Counted from the stretch's first letter, positions 28,708-37,235 are shown. The stretch is 64,000 nucleotides of DNA from Desulfurococcaceae archaeon (GCA_023269825.1 JAGDWI010000001.1:120492-184491); one strand, 5' to 3'. Notes: generated from the letters alone by a model not told the origin. A program made the numbers and translations.

Positions 28708-30468
28708 ATGTTACCTACACATAGGTTATTGGTTATACCTCTACTAGTTATAATATTAGTTTATGCGGGTACTAGTGTTTCCTTGGCTGAGTATCCTTGG
28801 AGTTCGCCTAGCAATGAGAAGTTTCCTTGGCTGGATTATCTTGCTAGTTTAACAACTGTGCGTAATGTTAGATTAGTTGTTTTAACTAGGCATGAGCAAT
28901 CTATTCAGAGTCTTGCTAGAGCGATGTTTCTTCAATCCGATGTAGCCAAGAAACTGGGTATTGTGGAGATTCAGTACCTGTATGTTCCAGCTGAGCAGTG
29001 GCCTAGCTATATTGATAGAGCAAGCAAACTAGGAACATCAATAGATGTAGCATGGGGCGGTGGACCAACACTATTCAACAATCTTGACGAGAAAGGATAC
29101 TTAATGCCAATAAACCCAAATAAAAACCCCGAGCATTATGCAATAAAGTACGAACTAGATAAAATACCGAAGAGTATTGCTGGTGCACCAACATATAAAG
29201 AAGACTCCGAAGGAAACATAAGGTGGATTGGCGCCAGTATCAGCAGTTTTGGGTTCACAGTAAATAAGGATGTGTTAAACAAGTACAAAGTGCCAATGCC
29301 TAAATCATGGAGTGATCTAGGGCGCCCGGAGTACGCGAACTATCTTCCCGCAACCCCACTCATAGGTATAGCTGATCCGACTCTGAGTACATCTAACACG
29401 AGGATCTTCGAGATAATTCTTCAGGCTAAGGGTTGGAGTGAGGGTTGGCGCATATTAACACTCATGGCTGCTAACGCGAGGATATACCCAGGTAGCGGTG
29501 ATGCTAGAGACGCCGTTATACGCGGAGATGTCGCAGTTGCAACTACTATAGATTTCTATGGGTATATGGCGATGAACGTTAACCCGGATTGCGAGTACAT
29601 TGCACCAGAGGGAGAAACAATGGTTAACGCTGATGCTGTCGCTATATTAAACACAACTAAGCACCCTGTTCACGCAGCTGCTTTCATAGCGTGGGCTTTA
29701 AGCGAGTTCGGTGGCCAAGTAGTATGGCTCGACAAGGACATCAATAGAATACCAGTAAATCCCAATACCTTCAACACCACGGAAGGACAGAGCAGGCCAG
29801 ACTTAAAACAAGCATTTAATACATTATTGAATCTTCGCGGCATAGAGTTCAATGAAACACTGTCATCGAACTGGGTTTATTCGATTATGTATTACTTTAA
29901 GGCTACGCTTGTTAATGCGCATGATGATTTGCAGGCTGTTTGGGCCCGGGTTGCTGGGGCTTACTTGGATGGGAGGATTTCTAGGGATTGGTTTGACTAC
30001 TTGACTCTCGAGTTATCTAAACCACTGAGATTCAAAGACCCAGTAACAGGAAGCAACGTAGAATTCACACAAGAATACGCAGTATACATAAACAAAAAAC
30101 TAGCAGAAGAAGCATCAACATATCAAGCACTAATGACAACATGGGAAAACGCTGCGAGAGAAAGATACCAGAATGTACTCAACTTATTAAGTAGAGCAAT
30201 TAGCGGGGAACCAGTACCAACAACGGTCACAAAGACTACTCCAACTACAACTGTAGTCTCAACAACCATCACATCAACTCCAACTACTCAGGTCACGAGT
30301 ACGCCCACAACAACTACCTCGTTAACTACGTCTACTACTTCACCTACATCTACTCCGGTATCTACGCTAACAAGTCCCACGGAGGGTATTTCCTCGACAA
30401 TAATAGCTCTTGTAGCTGTATTGGTCTTAGTAGTGGCCGCGATGCTGTATTTTATTAGAAGAAAATAG
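28708..30468 (+). CDS. ABC transporter substrate-binding protein, family 1/6 type, anchored
   Basis: A 586-residue periplasmic-type binding protein with an N-terminal signal helix (LLVIPLLVIILVYAGTSVSLA), a two-lobed binding region, then a Thr/Ser-rich stalk, a C-terminal helix and basic RRK end. Features such as DVAWGGGPTLFNNL, FGFTVNKDVLNKY, PKSWSDL and GDARDAVIRGDVAVATTIDFYG match the Fe(III)/thiamine/phosphonate class of binding proteins (SBP_bac_1/6). It is followed by a fused double permease and an ATPase with the same class affinity. Start ATG 28708 with GGTGGGGAT. Codon use changes in blocks: 28840-29010 and 29880-30010 favour T/G endings, the rest A/C endings. Substrate cannot be fixed. 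Confidence 0.88.
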   Translation: MLPTHRLLVIPLLVIILVYAGTSVSLAEYPWSSPSNEKFPWLDYLASLTTVRNVRLVVLTRHEQSIQSLARAMFLQSDVAKKLGIVEIQYLYVPAEQWPSYIDRASKLGTSIDVAWGGGPTLFNNLDEKGYLMPINPNKNPEHYAIKYELDKIPKSIAGAPTYKEDSEGNIRWIGASISSFGFTVNKDVLNKYKVPMPKSWSDLGRPEYANYLPATPLIGIADPTLSTSNTRIFEIILQAKGWSEGWRILTLMAANARIYPGSGDARDAVIRGDVAVATTIDFYGYMAMNVNPDCEYIAPEGETMVNADAVAILNTTKHPVHAAAFIAWALSEFGGQVVWLDKDINRIPVNPNTFNTTEGQSRPDLKQAFNTLLNLRGIEFNETLSSNWVYSIMYYFKATLVNAHDDLQAVWARVAGAYLDGRISRDWFDYLTLELSKPLRFKDPVTGSNVEFTQEYAVYINKKLAEEASTYQALMTTWENAARERYQNVLNLLSRAISGEPVPTTVTKTTPTTTVVSTTITSTPTTQVTSTPTTTTSLTTSTTSPTSTPVSTLTSPTEGISSTIIALVAVLVLVVAAMLYFIRRK

Positions 30469-30473
30469 TACTC

Positions 30474-30495
30474 ATTTTTCAATTTCTTTTTCAAG
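30474..30495 (+). terminator. U-tract terminator after binding-protein gene
   Basis: TTTTTCAATTTCTTTTTC follows the stop codon; likely separates the abundant binding-protein message from the permease message. Confidence 0.4.
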
Positions 30496-30513
30496 ATACT
30501 AACATAATTAAAA

Positions 30514-30525
30514 CACGGATCCGTG
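30514..30525. promoter_or_regulatory. GC-rich 12-base palindrome, possible operator
   Basis: CACGGATCCGTG is a perfect palindrome in an otherwise AT-rich spacer. It lies upstream of the TTTAAAA TATA candidate at about 30543-30549 and 56 bases before the permease ATG. Position fits a transcription factor site; the factor is unknown. Confidence 0.45.
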
Positions 30526-30580
30526 CTCTACAATATAATAGCTTTAAAACCCATAAGGCTATAACGGAGAGGAATACGCC

Positions 30581-32812
30581 ATGAAGACGCCTGGTTTCAA
30601 GGAGCTAGCTTTAGGCGGATTAGTAGCAGGTGTATTAGTTTTAATCGGGTACGAGGCTCTAGATATTAATGAAGCGATATTGTTCTCGTACATAGTGTGG
30701 TTTACCTCGTTTTTATATGGGTTTATTTTACTGAGGGCAGGTTTCGACTATTACAGGATTAAGTATAGTTTTTCTTTAACATTTATTTCAATAGTAATCT
30801 TTCTTTACGAACTCATTGTGATACTAACCGGGGGATTGGGATTAATACAAGCTATTGCAGTAGCATTGACACCTTACTTAGGAGTTTCAATTCTAGGATC
30901 TCTGCGCGAAAAAATCGGGAATCGTAGAACTATCTCCTCATCAATTAAAACAAGGATTACACTCGCTAGGAGAATAAGAGCGGTATTTTACCAATTGGAT
31001 TCCACGATGTGGTTCTTCATGGTGTTCGGCTTTGCATACTTGATTGTTTTTATGTTAGTTCCAATACTACTCGTTCTAGTGTACTCATTTACTCCACCAA
31101 TTGGAGGCCACTGGTGGACTAATTTCTACAATGTTTTGAGAACTAGGCAGTACGTTAACTTCAACCCCATTTACGCTGAACCACTAGTTAAGCAACAGTT
31201 ACCAGATGGAAGCTGCATATTAGTGTTGAGAGGAGTAAATTATGGGCCTGTCTTAAATAGCCTAGTAGTAGCATCCATTGTTACAACTGTGGCGACCACT
31301 ATAGGTATAATTGTTGCATATGTTCTCGCGCGTTATAGGTCACCTGGTCATACTATTCTCATAGTGCTTGCAATGGTACCTTTATTTAATACCCCGTTCA
31401 TAAACGCCTACGTAATTAAACTAATATGGAGTGAAGCGGGCCCAATTTCAATAATTACGAGGAGTTTAACTGGTTGCTCGTTACGCATTGAAAGCTTAGC
31501 TGGAGTTATTATTGCGCAAATCTTAACCTTCTACCCAATAGTCTATATGAATGCTTACACTGCTTTTATAAATGTTGATCCATCTACTGAGGAGCAAGCG
31601 GAGAACCTTGGTGCACGCGGCTTCAAAGTATTTAGATCAGTTACCTTACCTCTCGCTTTACCTGGTATCGCCGCGGGATCTACTTTAGTTTTCGTTTTCA
31701 GCCTCGAAGACCTTGGTGCACCAATAGTTTTCAACGAGCGTTACTTAATTAGCTACAAAATCTACGAGGGCATAATCAATGCTCAGGGAGTTATATCACC
31801 AGAAGTAGCGGCTCTAGGTGTTATATTACTACTGATAGCGTTAACAGCTTTTCTTGCAATTAGGAACTATGTGAGTATGCGTAGTTATGCTATGATAAGT
31901 CGTGGGGGTAGATGGAATCCGAGAATAAGGAAACCAGGTATACTAGGAGCTTTAGCAATATATCTAGGTGTATTACCACTAATATTGTTTGCTATGCTTC
32001 CACAAGTAGGGGTAATACTTATATCATTGGGGGTTTTAAAGATATATCCTAGGGAGAACAAGCTTCTATTCGAAATACCGCAAAATCCATTTACATACAT
32101 CCAGCAACTATTATCTAAACCCGAGATATTCAAGTATATTTTGAACACTCTCATATACGCTGGAGTATCAGTGATTATCGCTGTTTTCTTAGCTATTAGC
32201 GTTGGATATAGTGTTAGTAGACTAAAAGTTAAATATATTCCAAACATATTGGATGCTCTTGCGACTTCTCCTCTAGCAATACCTGGGCTTGTATTCGCAC
32301 TGGGATACTATATAATGTTCACTACGCTAGGCGAGATACTTCCCCCAAGTATTAGTTTAAAAATAAGTCCTGCAAGCATAGCTTTTGAGGCTTGGGTTAT
32401 ATTCATCATAGCTTTCAGTGTTAGAAGATTGCCTTACGTCGTTAGATCAGTATTCGCTGGGTTCCAGCAAGTTCACGAGAGCCTCGAGGAGACAGCAATG
32501 AATCTAGGGGCTTCAAGATATAAAGTTGTCTTCGGAGTAATTTTGCCTTTCATCATTGGCTATGTTTTAAGTGGTGCAATGATAGGGTTTATTTACATGG
32601 CTACAGAGGTATCTACAAGTATTACTTTTGGAGGTATAAGGCAGGATCAAGCCCCCCTCACATTCTACATGAGACAGTATTTCACTGGAGCAGCAGGCGA
32701 AGGCCCATACTTAGTTGCAGCAATGGGCACGTTGTTAATATTAATCCAGTTAACTATAGTAATAATCTTAGTGTACGTGTTTAAGCAAAGATACGCTTTC
32801 ATAGGCGTGTAG
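30581..32812 (+). CDS. ABC transporter permease, fused two-domain type (FbpB/ThiP-like)
   Basis: A 743-residue membrane protein. An N-terminal block of three or four hydrophobic segments (to about residue 105) precedes two complete permease domains. Each carries the cytoplasmic EAA loop that docks the ATPase: EEQAENLGARGFKVFRSVTL in the first and EETAMNLGASRYKVVFGVIL in the second. Fused permeases of this kind occur in FbpB (ferric iron), ThiP (thiamine) and some phosphonate or spermidine-type importers. The extra N-terminal helices are longer than usual for those. Start ATG 30581 with GGAGAGG. It is followed after 11 bases by the ATPase gene. Confidence 0.93.
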   Translation: MKTPGFKELALGGLVAGVLVLIGYEALDINEAILFSYIVWFTSFLYGFILLRAGFDYYRIKYSFSLTFISIVIFLYELIVILTGGLGLIQAIAVALTPYLGVSILGSLREKIGNRRTISSSIKTRITLARRIRAVFYQLDSTMWFFMVFGFAYLIVFMLVPILLVLVYSFTPPIGGHWWTNFYNVLRTRQYVNFNPIYAEPLVKQQLPDGSCILVLRGVNYGPVLNSLVVASIVTTVATTIGIIVAYVLARYRSPGHTILIVLAMVPLFNTPFINAYVIKLIWSEAGPISIITRSLTGCSLRIESLAGVIIAQILTFYPIVYMNAYTAFINVDPSTEEQAENLGARGFKVFRSVTLPLALPGIAAGSTLVFVFSLEDLGAPIVFNERYLISYKIYEGIINAQGVISPEVAALGVILLLIALTAFLAIRNYVSMRSYAMISRGGRWNPRIRKPGILGALAIYLGVLPLILFAMLPQVGVILISLGVLKIYPRENKLLFEIPQNPFTYIQQLLSKPEIFKYILNTLIYAGVSVIIAVFLAISVGYSVSRLKVKYIPNILDALATSPLAIPGLVFALGYYIMFTTLGEILPPSISLKISPASIAFEAWVIFIIAFSVRRLPYVVRSVFAGFQQVHESLEETAMNLGASRYKVVFGVILPFIIGYVLSGAMIGFIYMATEVSTSITFGGIRQDQAPLTFYMRQYFTGAAGEGPYLVAAMGTLLILIQLTIVIILVYVFKQRYAFIGV

Positions 32813-32823
32813 GTGATATACAG

Positions 32824-33903
32824 GTGACACGGGTAACGCTTGAAAACATTTCAAAGTACTATGGTAACGTTGTAGCGGTTGAAGACGTCTCGTTGAAAGT
32901 AGAAAAAGGAGAATTCTTCACTATCCTGGGCCCAAGTGGATGCGGTAAGACAACTACTCTTAGAATAATCGCGGGTTTCGAAGTCCCCGATAAGGGTAAA
33001 GTTTACTTCGACGACGAAGATGTTACGTTCTTGAAACCATATAAAAGAAACACTGCAATGGTGTTTCAAAACTATGCCTTATGGCCTCACATGACGGTTT
33101 ACGAGAACGTAGCATACGGCTTAAAAATTAAGAGAAAAGAACTAGGTTTAACAGAGGAAGAAATAAAGAAGCGCGTGGAATGGGCTCTAGAACTAGTAAA
33201 ATTAAAAGGATTCGAGAACAGGTACCCACTTCAACTCAGTGGTGGACAACAGCAAAGAGTTGCACTTGCTAGAGCACTTGTTGTTCAACCAAGAGTACTA
33301 CTATTAGATGAACCCTTAAGTAATTTGGACGCTAAATTAAGAATTGAAATGCGCGAGGAACTGAAGAGGCTTCAGAGATCACTGGGCATAACTACGATCT
33401 ATGTAACACATGATCAACTCGAAGCAATGAGCATGTCCGATAGAATAGCAGTCATGAATAGAGGAAGAGTTGTGCAGGCTGGGACACCGAAAGAATTATA
33501 CTTTAAACCAAGATCTATTTTCGTCGCGGATTTCCTTGGACGTAGTAGTATTTACAGAGGGCTTGTCCTAGAGCAAAGCGGCTACGAAGTTAAAGTGCAA
33601 TTGGAGGATTCTAATTTAGTATTGAAAGGCATTGCACTCGAGGAGAAACTACCGCCTAAAGTTGCAGTAGTCATCAGACCTGAAGTAATAAAAATTGGGG
33701 AAGACGCTGAGCCCGGTGATATAGTTGTCAAAGGCATACTTGAGTTCGCCATGTTTACAGGCGAGAAAATTGAGGGTAGACTTAGAATTCATAATTTAAA
33801 ACTCCTAATCTATCTACCAGGATACATGGATGTATCCGTTGGAAGCGAGCTAACTATTACAATACCTTGGAGGAACACCGTTATATTGCCTATTAAGGAG
33901 TAG
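32824..33903 (+). CDS. ABC transporter ATPase (FbpC/PotA/MalK type)
   Basis: A 359-residue ATPase with Walker A GPSGCGKTTTLR, Q-loop MVFQNYALWPHMTV, signature LSGGQQQRVALARAL, Walker B LLLDEPLSNLD and H-loop YVTHDQLEAM. The C-terminal ~110 residues form a TOBE-type regulatory domain, as in iron, polyamine and sugar importers, and longer than thiamine ATPase ThiQ. Start GTG 32824 is behind AGGTGAT, 11 bases after the permease stop, so the two genes are cotranslated from one message. It converges with the phosphoesterase gene, two bases between stop codons. Confidence 0.96.
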   Translation: MTRVTLENISKYYGNVVAVEDVSLKVEKGEFFTILGPSGCGKTTTLRIIAGFEVPDKGKVYFDDEDVTFLKPYKRNTAMVFQNYALWPHMTVYENVAYGLKIKRKELGLTEEEIKKRVEWALELVKLKGFENRYPLQLSGGQQQRVALARALVVQPRVLLLDEPLSNLDAKLRIEMREELKRLQRSLGITTIYVTHDQLEAMSMSDRIAVMNRGRVVQAGTPKELYFKPRSIFVADFLGRSSIYRGLVLEQSGYEVKVQLEDSNLVLKGIALEEKLPPKVAVVIRPEVIKIGEDAEPGDIVVKGILEFAMFTGEKIEGRLRIHNLKLLIYLPGYMDVSVGSELTITIPWRNTVILPIKE

Positions 33904-33905
33904 GA

Positions 33906-34487
33906 TTACTGCTCCAAGAACCATTTACCTTCAATAAACTTAGCAATCGTTATCTTTTCCTGTAAGGTACTATCAAGCAATCTATATGTTTTAACTGTTA
34001 ACGCGTTGTTCATGAACTCTAGTACCATGAAAGATGGTGTAAATGAACCACCACCTCCACCCCACACTCCAGTCAATGAACCAGGGTTTAGTAGTAATTC
34101 TCGGCTTGTTGATCCAACTTTGATGAAATCTAAGTGAGTATGCCCTGATACCAATATATTTACACCTAGTTTCTGCGCGATCATGCTGAGTTTAACCTTA
34201 TCTCCGCGTGGATAAAATCCATCTCCATGGTGTACACCTATTTTGAAACCTTCATACTCAAACACTTGGGTTTTAGGTAATGGCAAGTAATCCATGTTTC
34301 CACGAACAATGTATAGTTTTTGCCCCAAGCCACGTATCCAGCTTAAGGTTTCTTCTCCAGTAACATCACCAGTGAAAATAACGATTTCCCATGATCTTCC
34401 TCTTTGTATGAAGTCTTCAATAACTTCTGGAACGTTGTCTGCTCTATCAGGTATATGAGTGTCCCCTATGAGTAGAACCCGTTTCAA
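33906..34487 (-). CDS. YfcE/MJ0936-family metallophosphoesterase
   Basis: A 193-residue cytoplasmic phosphodiesterase of the YfcE/MJ0936 (Vps29-like) family. Motifs: IGDTHIPDRAD, FTGDVTGEE, VRGNMDYLP, VHHGDGFYP and VSGHTHLDF, giving a full two-metal site. Family members hydrolyse model phosphodiesters; the natural substrate is not known. A glycine run (WGGGGGSF) sits where the family has a surface loop. Start is TTG 34487, since an in-frame stop lies four codons upstream. There is no usual Shine-Dalgarno spacing; the region just upstream is the D box end of a C/D sRNA candidate on the same strand. Confidence 0.9.
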   Translation of the reverse strand: MKRVLLIGDTHIPDRADNVPEVIEDFIQRGRSWEIVIFTGDVTGEETLSWIRGLGQKLYIVRGNMDYLPLPKTQVFEYEGFKIGVHHGDGFYPRGDKVKLSMIAQKLGVNILVSGHTHLDFIKVGSTSRELLLNPGSLTGVWGGGGGSFTPSFMVLEFMNNALTVKTYRLLDSTLQEKITIAKFIEGKWFLEQ

Positions 34488-34493
34488 TATACA

Positions 34494-34542
34494 TCAGCCG
34501 GGTAAGTTTTCTTCACTAGTCGAGCCGGAGGTAATTCATCAC
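34494..34542 (-). ncRNA. C/D box sRNA candidate
   Basis: Read on the minus strand: C box GTGATGA (34542-34536), 12-nt guide ATTACCTCCGGC, D' TCGA (weak), 3-nt spacer, C' GTGAAGA (34516-34510, 6 of 7), 12-nt guide AAACTTACCCGG, D box CTGA (34497-34494). The spacing is the standard archaeal one for L7Ae/Nop5/fibrillarin 2'-O-methylation guides. A TATA-like TTTATTA at 34570-34576 lies about 30 bases upstream of the C box. The D box ends seven bases before the TTG start of the phosphoesterase gene. Targets would be complements of the two guides in rRNA or tRNA; none could be checked here. Confidence 0.78.
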
Positions 34543-34567
34543 TATTCATTAACTTATAGTTTTTAAG

Positions 34568-35299
34568 CTAATAAATGTGCTCAACGTATTCTCCTATTTT
34601 CTTGTAGAAGACATAATTTAATGGGAAGGGAATAAGCAACAAGATTAATGGCTTGAACTCATTTGATCGCAACATCTTGATGACGTCAGCGGATTCCCTA
34701 TGTGTATCAATATAGCCTCTAAGAATGAAATCAACGATTCTCGAGTAATCACTTTTAACGGCTTTCAGGTATCCATCCATGGATAAAGTAGATATTAAAA
34801 CAAGTATATCCCATGCAGCATACTTCTCATTGTATTCCCTTATTGCTTGCTCAGCGTCAACGATGAATAATCCTTTCTCATTGTAAACAAAATTAGTTAT
34901 CTTTGTATCTCCTAAAACCCAGCCTTCCTCGTGACAAAAACCAAGACATTTTCCAATTTCATAGTGAATATTAATGGGTGAATCATAGCTATAAACTTCT
35001 CCCTTCACAAAGCTTCTCACTATTTTCGGTTTAGTGTAGTCTACTATTAAAACCTCAGGTTTCTTGAAGCATTTAGTTGATTTCCTCATAAACTCAACTT
35101 CTCGGATCAATCTCTCCTTGGGGTCTAGTTTGAATGGATATATTCCAACCGCGAAATTCGAAACCATGATAATATACCATTTTAATAAACCGATCTCAGA
35201 CGCGTATTCCTTCAAAACATACATATTATTATCTACTATAAAGAACCTAGACTGCTTAACAAATGTGTCCAAGAACTCCAAAGGGTTCTGCTTCAACAC
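34568..35299 (-). CDS. Protein kinase-like fold protein (Bud32/RIO-like)
   Basis: A 243-residue protein with remnants of a protein-kinase fold. Residues 126-139 read GWVLGDTKITNFVY, matching the catalytic loop (Asp131, Asn136), and 145-151 read FIVDAEQA, matching the DFG-position metal Asp148 in the style seen in Bud32 and lipopolysaccharide kinases. An upstream RSFVKGEVYS could form the hinge. The glycine-rich loop is not evident. The C-terminal third is helical with a hydrophobic stretch FKPLILLLIPFPLNYVF. It may phosphorylate a small molecule or a protein; target unknown. Its upstream region on this strand holds the stem element at 35351-35400. Confidence 0.65.
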   Translation of the reverse strand: MLKQNPLEFLDTFVKQSRFFIVDNNMYVLKEYASEIGLLKWYIIMVSNFAVGIYPFKLDPKERLIREVEFMRKSTKCFKKPEVLIVDYTKPKIVRSFVKGEVYSYDSPINIHYEIGKCLGFCHEEGWVLGDTKITNFVYNEKGLFIVDAEQAIREYNEKYAAWDILVLISTLSMDGYLKAVKSDYSRIVDFILRGYIDTHRESADVIKMLRSNEFKPLILLLIPFPLNYVFYKKIGEYVEHIY

Positions 35300-35350
35300 T
35301 TACCCCTCACTAATTTAATAAACTCCAACATAAAATTAAAATGATGCCCA

Positions 35351-35400
35351 GGAGAGAGCCTTTGCTCATCCTCTCCCACGCACGGGAGTGTTGCAAAGGC
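35351..35400. other. Structured element with two competing stems
   Basis: GCCTTTGC (35358-35365) pairs perfectly with GCAAAGGC (35393-35400), enclosing a second stem CTCCC/GGGAG (35373-35377 with 35384-35388, loop ACGCAC). Alternatively GGAGAG (35351-35356) pairs with CTCTCC (35371-35376), which breaks both. It lies in the 273-base divergent spacer between the kinase-like gene (minus) and the ribbon-helix-helix gene (plus), about 52 bases upstream of the former. Either strand could carry it as an RNA leader or sRNA. The remainder of the spacer is very AT-rich with no further feature recognised. Confidence 0.5.
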
Positions 35401-35572
35401 CATTAAATACTTATGAAATGAGGTATTATATTTACTTTTGGACGAAATTTTTACCATAAACAAAATTTGTATTATATAATAAATGTCATAGTTGAATTTA
35501 AGATTTAATTTAATTTTGTATTATCAGATTAATCCGAATTTGATTTAAGTTTAATGATATTACTCAACTCTG

Positions 35573-35902
35573 GTGGAGTTATTGGTAGCAGTGCTAAGCA
35601 ATTCTAGCGATGGATTAACATCTAGAGGTATTATAATCGAGATACCATTGAAGCCCAGGAAAAAAATGATATCGTTGAGAATTGATGAAGAAGCATTATT
35701 AGCTTTAGATAAATTCACAGCAATATGCGGTGAGTATTCTCGAACATTGTTTATAACTAAAATTATCGAAGCTGTTGCTAAAGGCCTTAAAGAATCTAAC
35801 TACAAAGCAACAAAACTGGAACTTAACTTTATTCTAGATGGTTCTAATGATAATCCTAGTGGAGTTAGAATCGTGATCCCGCTTAAAAGTGGCGAGAAAT
35901 AA
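35573..35902 (+). CDS. Ribbon-helix-helix DNA-binding protein, putative regulator
   Basis: A 109-residue basic-to-neutral protein. The middle (about residues 30-72) reads KMISLRIDEEALLALDKF then a helix ending in FITKIIEAVAKGLKE, which is the strand-helix-helix pattern of MetJ/Arc/CopG-type regulators. The N-terminal 28 residues and C-terminal 35 residues are not recognised. The start is uncertain: GTG 35573, TTG 35582 and GTG 35591 are all usable, and GGTGGAG at 35572-35578 would suit the later ones. It is divergent from the kinase-like gene and exactly abuts the convergent winged-helix gene. No toxin-like partner is adjacent, so a transcription factor is more likely than an antitoxin. Confidence 0.65.
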   Translation: MELLVAVLSNSSDGLTSRGIIIEIPLKPRKKMISLRIDEEALLALDKFTAICGEYSRTLFITKIIEAVAKGLKESNYKATKLELNFILDGSNDNPSGVRIVIPLKSGEK

Positions 35903-36277
35903 TTATTTCTTGCTCTTGAGAATATTTAATATCATTCTAACAATGTCTGCTGGTAAACTTATCATGTGTGCCAACTGTTCTGGCGATATGCTATCTCCAT
36001 ATAAGCTATAATGTTGTTGAACAGCGTAGATTGGTTCCATATAGTAGATCTTTCTTCCTTCTTTAATCTTCGCAACTATGCCGAGTTTATTTAATTTTGC
36101 AAGATATCTTGATTCAATTGTTCTAGCTCTACCAGTGTAATTTGCTACATCATCGGCTGTAGCTCTTTTAAGGGTGATTACTGCGTCTAAAGTTTTTAAT
36201 GTGGGCGGGGTAATTATTATTCCTCGTTTAACTAAGAACCTTATATCGTATATTCCGCAAAAACCCTGTTCCTCCAT
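35903..36277 (-). CDS. Winged-helix DNA-binding protein
   Basis: A ~124-residue putative regulator. The centre reads TLKTLDAVITLKRATADDVANYTGRARTIESRYLAKLNKLGIV, with ATADDVANYTGR and the following helix resembling an HTH, and KIKEGRKIYYMEP as the wing. A C-terminal helical part (SPEQLAHMISLPADIVRMIL) could mediate dimerisation. I prefer ATG 36277 because GGGTGAA lies three bases upstream; GTG 36286 is possible. Its stop abuts that of the ribbon-helix-helix gene with no base between, so the two transcripts should overlap at their 3' ends. Targets unknown. Confidence 0.7.
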   Translation of the reverse strand: MEEQGFCGIYDIRFLVKRGIIITPPTLKTLDAVITLKRATADDVANYTGRARTIESRYLAKLNKLGIVAKIKEGRKIYYMEPIYAVQQHYSLYGDSISPEQLAHMISLPADIVRMILNILKSKK

Positions 36278-36509
36278 TTGTTTCACCCATAATTATTTCA
36301 TTTAAGGGATTAATAAGTATTAATTTCTATAGTTAATTGTTATAGCTTATTATTAATTGGGAAAAATATAGCTATTTGTCTTTTTTCATGAGTTAACTTA
36401 AAGTTTACTTGTAATTATGGCTTAATCTCAGCTAAAAGAAAAAAGAAATAAGTGTTTCTCGATGCAAGATATAAATGTGGCTAATCAATGAGATTATGTG
36501 GGTTTAATA

Positions 36510-37166
36510 ATGAAGTTAACTGGAGGCAAAATATTTGAGGACGTTGTCAGCGAGATAATTCATCATTCAGGTATTGTGAGAGATGGAGTGAAATTACTGA
36601 ATGAAATCATTGAAAAATATGATACAATGAGTCTCGAAGAATTACAAAAAAACTACGCATCACTGAGTAATATGGAGAATCAAGCGGATGAATTAAAGAG
36701 AAAACTCATGAACATGCTGAAAGCTACTCACATACACCCAGAGGATCGCGAGGATTTCCTTAGATTAGTACTACGTATTGATGAAATAATTGGGTACTCT
36801 AAGGCTGTTGCCAAGAAACTCTTAGTTTTTAAGCATTTAAACATAGTGATACCGAGCAGTGTAAATACCTACGTGAAGGCAATCGTCAATAAATCCGTTG
36901 AATCAGTTGAACAGTTAATAAAACTCGTTGAAACAATACAATCGGATATGACTCATGTACTGGAAATATCATATCGAATCGAGTCATTGGAAAAAGAAGT
37001 AGATGATCTACGTTTACGAGCACTAGAGGAAATATATAAAGATTGTCTGACAAGCTACAAGGTTACATGTGTAGCGTTACCCATAGTAATAGATGATTTA
37101 GAAGCAATAACTGATCTATGCCAAGATGTAGCAGACATCTACAGACTCCACTTAATTGCAAGGTAG
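36510..37166 (+). CDS. PhoU-like / DUF47 family protein
   Basis: A ~218-residue all-helical protein with the DUF47 pattern: an N-terminal LTGGKIFEDVVSEIIHHSG, long amphipathic helices with acidic repeats, ENQADELKRKL and ESLEKEVDDLRLRALEEIY, matching the metal-binding E-x-x-x-D motifs of PhoU-like bundles. Family genes usually sit beside a Pit-type phosphate permease; none is present within this window, so its partner must be elsewhere. The start is ATG 36510 or GTG 36498; the ribosome site is weak either way. Likely involved in phosphate uptake control. Confidence 0.85.
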   Translation: MKLTGGKIFEDVVSEIIHHSGIVRDGVKLLNEIIEKYDTMSLEELQKNYASLSNMENQADELKRKLMNMLKATHIHPEDREDFLRLVLRIDEIIGYSKAVAKKLLVFKHLNIVIPSSVNTYVKAIVNKSVESVEQLIKLVETIQSDMTHVLEISYRIESLEKEVDDLRLRALEEIYKDCLTSYKVTCVALPIVIDDLEAITDLCQDVADIYRLHLIAR

Positions 37167-37235
37167 GTACTTCCAGTATATGGACCTTTTGATTATTTGA
37201 AAATACATATTTAGCTCCTATTTTCTTAACTGTTC

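Noticed and set aside
35341-35400. C/D or H/ACA guide RNA reading of the two-stem element
   Set aside because: ATGATGC is C-like but there is no D box, and no ACA trinucleotide follows the stem at the proper distance on either strand.
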